DNA from: Sclerotinia nivalis
Taxonomy: Eukaryota; Ascomycota; Leotiomycetes; Helotiales; Sclerotiniaceae
DNA: 64,000 nt
Assembly: GCA_029531795.1 (NCBI GenBank)
Contig: JAPEIS010000004.1
Span: forward strand, 1,984,001-2,048,000
Reading direction: 5' to 3'
The translations under genes were made by a program, and so were the position numbers. Below are positions 59,738 to 64,000 of the stretch, piece after piece. The notes under the pieces are model-generated. The model was given only the letters and a program-made list of their open reading frames with translations, did not search any database and was not told where the DNA came from. Every line of letters begins with the position of its first letter. Position 1 is the first letter of the stretch.

Positions 59738-61846
59738 ATGGCACCACCAGGCAGTTCTCAGATTGGCGCACAAGGCACTACTTCGTTGAATATGCCTGCG
59801 GGCGGTTATCAGATACCTGATATTACCTTTCGTGATCCTAAGAACCGACGTCTTAAGGTTCTCACAATTGGTGCAGGTTTTTCGGGAATTATGATGGCTT
59901 ACTATATTCAGAAGCAATGCCAGAAGTAAGGCTTTCCGATGCAGAACATCTAGTTACATAAAACATTAGCACTAAGTCGTGTAGTGTCGAGCATGTGATT
60001 TATGAAAAGAATCCTGACATCGGAGGTACATGGTATGAAAACAGATATCCAGGCGCTGCCTGCGACGTCCCTTCACATGCGTACACATTCCCTTTTGCCC
60101 TCAACCCTGACTGGCCAAAATACGCGAGCGGAGCTATAGATATCTGGAATTATCTGGGAAAGGTTTGCGACACTTTCGATCTTAGAAAATACATGACCTT
60201 CAACACTGAGATAATTGGGTGTTTTTGGGATGAGGAGACTGGAAAATGGACGGTCAAGATGAAGCAAGCATTAGAATCGGCCGAGAGGGAATTTGAGGAG
60301 ACGTGCGATCTGTTATTGCATGCAACAGGAATATTGAATAATTTTAAATGGCCAGATATAAAGGGAATTCAAAAGTTTAAGGGCAAAGTCATCCGTGCGC
60401 TAAGTATTGCTCCTTTGATTCATGAGATTATCACTTACTGGAGATAGATACGGCAAAATGGCCAAGTGACTATCAACAAGAACAATGGAAGAATGAGTCT
60501 GTAGCAATCATTGGTTCCGGGGCTTCTTCGATTCAGACATTGCCTACCATGCAACCTCATGTTAAACACATCGATGTTTATGTACGTACGCCTATCTGGT
60601 TCACCTCGATCGCCGGAAATGATGGACGAGGCAAAGAATACACCCCGCAGGAACGCGAGAACTTCAAAAATGATTTGCCCGCGCTTGTTGAGCATGCAAA
60701 ATATTTTGAAAACCAGATAAATGGTTCTTGGAGTATGTTCTTCAAGGATAGCGAGGCCCAGAAGGAATCCCAAAAAAAGTTTGCCGCCCGAATGGAAGTG
60801 TTTATCAAGGACAAGAGGCTCCTTAAAGGCTTCACCCCGAAATTTTCTGTTGGATGTCGAAGGACCACCCCTGGTAAGAATTCAGTGTCATCGGAGGGAC
60901 CATTGCGCTAATGGTATAGGTGATCCTTATATGACTGCAATCCAAGAGTCAAATGTAGATGTTCATTTTTCTGCAGCTGAAGAGATTACGGAAGACTCGG
61001 TCATCGACAGTGAAGGTGAGGAACGTAAGGTAGATACTGTAATCTGTGCCACGGGCTTCGATGTCTCATATCGCCCACGCTTCCAAATAATAGGTCAGAG
61101 GGGAGTTGATCTTCGAGAAAAGTGGAAAATAGTTCCCGAATCATACCTTGGTCAGTCAAATCAATTCTACCCTCCTGGATCACAGAAGCATAAGCTAACG
61201 GGTCCATAGGTATTACGGTGCCGGATATACCTAACTTCATTACTTTCATTGGACCAACATGGCCTATAGCGAATGGATCTGTCTTGGGACCTCTCGGCGA
61301 GGTAGCAAACTATGCTATCAAATTCATTAAGAAGATGCAGAGCGAATTTATCAAGTCTATCGCTCCAAAGCAAGATACGACGGATCTTTTCAATGCACAT
61401 ACGCAGGAATTAATGAAGCAATCCGTTTGGACGTCAGGCTCAGGGTGTCGTTCTTGGTATAAAGGTACAGCCTCGCATGTCTATATGTTAAACCCCGGTT
61501 ACTGACTCGGAGAAGATAATGAAACAGGACGCGTGAATGCGGTTTGGCCTGGTAGTTCTCTGCATTATATGCAGGTGATTCAAGATCCAAGATACGAAGA
61601 TTACAACATAACTTACCAGAATAAACACAATCCGCAAGTTACCCTGATGTTTTTCTCCGCCACAACGTGCTATCCCGTTACTAACATAGATATAGATGGG
61701 CATACCTCGGACTCGGCTTCACGATCGAAAATCGTACGGAAGGTGCTGATGTATCGCCATACATTAATGAAGCAGCTATTGATCCCAAATGGTTGGAAGT
61801 CATGAAATCTGAAGCTCTCGTAGCAGATCGTGATGTTCATCCATAG
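59738..61846 (+). CDS. FAD-dependent Baeyer-Villiger-type monooxygenase
   Basis: Seven exons: 59738-59925, 59985-60394, 60448-60873, 60920-61150, 61210-61464, 61516-61648 and 61696-61846, 597 residues. The FAD Rossmann motif 'IGAGFSG' lies at 44-50, '[19 protein letters not shown]' is the class B flavin site, the BVMO fingerprint 'FKGKVIHTAKWP' spans 194-205 and is rebuilt across intron 2, and 'IGSGASS' is the NADPH Rossmann motif. 'CATGFD' marks the late ATG block. Such enzymes insert oxygen next to ketones, often in secondary metabolism or steroid/xenobiotic breakdown. The donor of intron 6 (GTTTTT after 'VTL') is weak but keeps '[10 protein letters not shown]' in frame. No cluster partners adjoin. 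Confidence 0.9.
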
Positions 61847-62414
61847 TTGTATGAAATGAAGGTATGTTAATACGTTTCACTATTCAGAGCTGTTGTTCGT
61901 ATTTCATACTTATATCGATAAAGTTAATGGGACTAGTGCAGTATAGAGCGGATTACTGTTCAAAGTTAAAGCTGACTGATTAGGTTCTGGTTTAATAGTA
62001 AGGAGTGGTATCCTCTGTAGGTCGTGGGTCCCCGACGAAGATCTTTAATTGAGGCATTTTAAAGGTCGTTGTTCTTTCTATCGACGAATACGTATTATCG
62101 CACCCAATTTCTAGTTTTGATGACCAATCAGCATTAGACCAAAAGACCCTTTTCTACGTACAATCAATCTCATCATACCTACAACAATGACAGGTTCGAA
62201 TACGACTTTAATGTCATGCCATGACATTGACATTTTGCTACTTTACCATTTTTCATTGCCCGAAGAATCTGCTCTGCTCTCTCCTAAACTAGGACCTTCT
62301 ATGTATGGTATTCGAAACCCAGTAGCTGCATGATCCGAACAGATGACAGCTCTTCCAAGATATCAGTGTCAATAACTCGATGTGTGCAGCACATTCCTTT
62401 TACTATTCTTCCCC
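61847..62414. other. Convergent spacer of about 570 bp
   Basis: Searched on the minus strand for the missing GNAT C-terminus; none found. Nothing else recognised. Confidence 0.5.
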
Positions 62415-62852
62415 TCATCGTGGGAATATCAACGACTGTGTCGGCACCCCAATATCACCGATTAGAATATCTTCACCCGTACCATCATCAAATTTTTCCA
62501 TCAGGAAAGAATTAAATCCCGTCATACCAATCAGAAAACCATCATGAACTCTCAAATCTTCTACGTCGTTAATTGTAGGTAACTCCTCACTATCCTTGAG
62601 AATACCCACAAGCCAAGCATTTTTCCCCGCAGCCGTGGATATCTTTTGTGCCTCGAGTCGCTGGGCTTGTACTTCTATTGATAGATCTGGATCTACAACG
62701 CCACCAAAAGGACTATTTTTGGGGTCATTCCGTACAGTTGTGAATGAACGGGCATCGGAGGAAAATGCACTGCGGAGGATGAGACGTGGAGTGGTGAAGT
62801 TGTGTGATGGTCGGGCCCAATGAGGAGGTCGGGCTGTGGATTCTTGGGACAT
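62415..62852 (-). pseudogene. GNAT acetyltransferase, C-terminal half missing
   Basis: From the ATG at 62852 the 145-residue frame has the GNAT opening 'TPRLILRSAFSSDARSF', then 'HDGFLIGMTGF' and 'DILIGDIGV', the strands just before the acetyl-CoA site. Expected next are a 'GxGxxG/A'-type pyrophosphate loop and a long helix; instead the frame reads 'PTQSLIFPR' and stops, and the following 550 bp contain no such exon on this strand. Likely a truncated relic, although a distant 3' exon cannot be excluded. Ribosomal-type N-acetyltransferase by resemblance. Confidence 0.6.
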
Positions 62853-63462
62853 TGTTTAGAATTTTTGTAGCGAAATTTGAGGCTCTTTGTATATGTACCA
62901 TGCTGAACCTATAGTTTTTGTAGCAAAATGAAGTTTATATACCATTGTGTCGGATTACTATGGGTGCACGTGTGAGTCGCATTATTCTCACCAATTAATC
63001 ACGAAAGTAAGCCATGCATATCACCCCGCATATCCCACCTATGATAGGTACATTTGTGTAACAGCACCAATTCACACCAGTTACCGTACCAAAAAGGAGG
63101 CGGGTAACGTGACTCCAAAAAGGTCTATATAACCACTCCGATTCAACCTAGTTTAGAATAAAATGCGCAACTTCAACTTAATCATTTTGTATCCGTTTCC
63201 GTCGTGTTTACTACACCTCATACTTTGGATTCTATTTCAGTGCTTTACTGAAGGAAGTTTCCATACCTGGTTTTAATGATATTGCAATAGTGTCCTCAAC
63301 CACGAGTAAAAGAAGACTTCTCTACATCACACCACTGGTAACCTTCATTTTGTTGAAGCTGGTATTCGTTTCTCGTCGCGACGCTAATTGATAGATAGCT
63401 TACATTAGTCAGTGGAAGAGCCCTGCTATAATCAACAAATTGATCACATTAATGATATCAAC
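62853..63462. promoter_or_regulatory. Divergent spacer of about 610 bp
   Basis: Between the GNAT relic and the amidase-like gene. Nothing recognised beyond a promoter by position. Confidence 0.4.
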
Positions 63463-64000
63463 ATGACATCTTCCTCTTCAACAGAAGTGTATACTTCAAT
63501 GATCAATATTGGCACAGACTCTTACCTCCTTGGAGCAGGTTTGCAGACAGATATCGAAATTAGTTCTAACGGAGGCTTGGAGCCGGTAACCATTATATCT
63601 CTTGATGGCGATGATGATTCTATTACTCCATCATGGTTGAACTCCAAATACGAAGAGTTTTCCCAGCTAGACGATGTATGGTGTCATGCCTTTACTCGCA
63701 ATGTTTTTGCGCAAAGGAAGCCTGGAGTCTTGAGCCTAGTTGCTGGTTCTAATATACAGCAAGTTCGGGAATGCAAGACTTTCGGATATCAAGGAGATTC
63801 ACTTCCACCGGGACCTTATATTTTGAGTGGTTCGAAGATTCATCCGGTCTATAAATTATACCTGGATCCTCTCGGTGCATTTGTCTGCGGCGTCATACCC
63901 ACTTCCCTAGGCAGCGATCGGTATGAACCGTGACAGTCTTGAGTCTAAGTCTTAATGCTAATACTGTTTAACAGCTATCAGAGAATACCCACGAATTATA
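63463..64000 (+). CDS. Amidase-like protein, N-terminal part (cut by window edge)
   Basis: Exon 1 is 63463-63920; a 54-nt intron (GTATGA donor, TGCTAAT branch, 63921-63974) leads to exon 2 from 63975 past the edge, reading 'RYQRIPTNY'. The 160 visible residues include 'LDDVWCHAFTRNVFAQRKPG', 'LPPGPYILSGSKIHPVYKLY' and 'DPLGAFVCGVIP'. These resemble the N-terminal extension of fungal amidase-signature proteins, with the Ser-Ser-Lys catalytic domain expected downstream. The frame extends upstream to a GTG at 63412, but the ATG at 63463 is used. Family assignment is tentative because no catalytic motif is in view. Confidence 0.5.

Overview
This window is nuclear DNA from a filamentous ascomycete. 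The evidence is short GT-AG introns (about 45-150 nt) with CTAAC/CTGAC-like branch sites, moderate AT-richness, and fungal-specific families (2EXR/F-box-like, TRI12-type transporter, CorA-like, fungal lectin-like). The protein style suggests a leotiomycete such as a Botrytis/Sclerotinia relative; that placement is from recognition, not a search. All gene models were spliced by eye from splice sites, frame continuity and family expectations.

Layout. 0-4.3 kb: a SEACIT/GATOR2 WD40 protein (minus, cut by the left edge) diverges from the E2 enzyme Ubc13. 4.3-7.1 kb: intergenic, with a 182-bp MITE-like hairpin flanked by TA. 7-12 kb: a TRI12-type efflux pump and an unrecognised 594-aa protein, convergent. 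13.9-21 kb: a membrane-anchored lectin-like protein, a MYND protein, a 2EXR/F-box-like protein and a secreted GPI-type SGNH esterase. 22.4-30.3 kb: a kinase-like gene with an internal TGA, then acyl-protein thioesterase/Ivy1 and Nup53/Fmp46 as two divergent housekeeping pairs. 31.5-40.1 kb: a 1205-aa RRM-like protein, an RBR ubiquitin ligase and a second MYND protein.

41.8-47.9 kb is the most accessory-looking stretch: two tiny paralogous three-exon genes (56 and 76 aa), a CorA-like two-helix membrane protein, and a large kinase whose catalytic loop reads HGD instead of HRD, all on the plus strand. 49.4-52.8 kb carries a calmodulin-like protein and mitochondrial 2-methylcitrate dehydratase. 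53.3-57.4 kb holds two homologous SET-domain genes in tandem, the first broken by an in-frame TAA. 57.9-64 kb has an EAF elongation-factor gene, a Baeyer-Villiger monooxygenase, a GNAT lacking its C-terminal half, and the start of an amidase-like gene cut by the right edge.

The core genes serve ubiquitin signalling, TORC1 control, nuclear pores, palmitoyl turnover, propionate breakdown and transcription elongation. Between them lie accessory, apparently decaying genes: two nonsense codons, one truncated enzyme and one MITE. No RNA gene, CRISPR array or intact autonomous transposon was seen.
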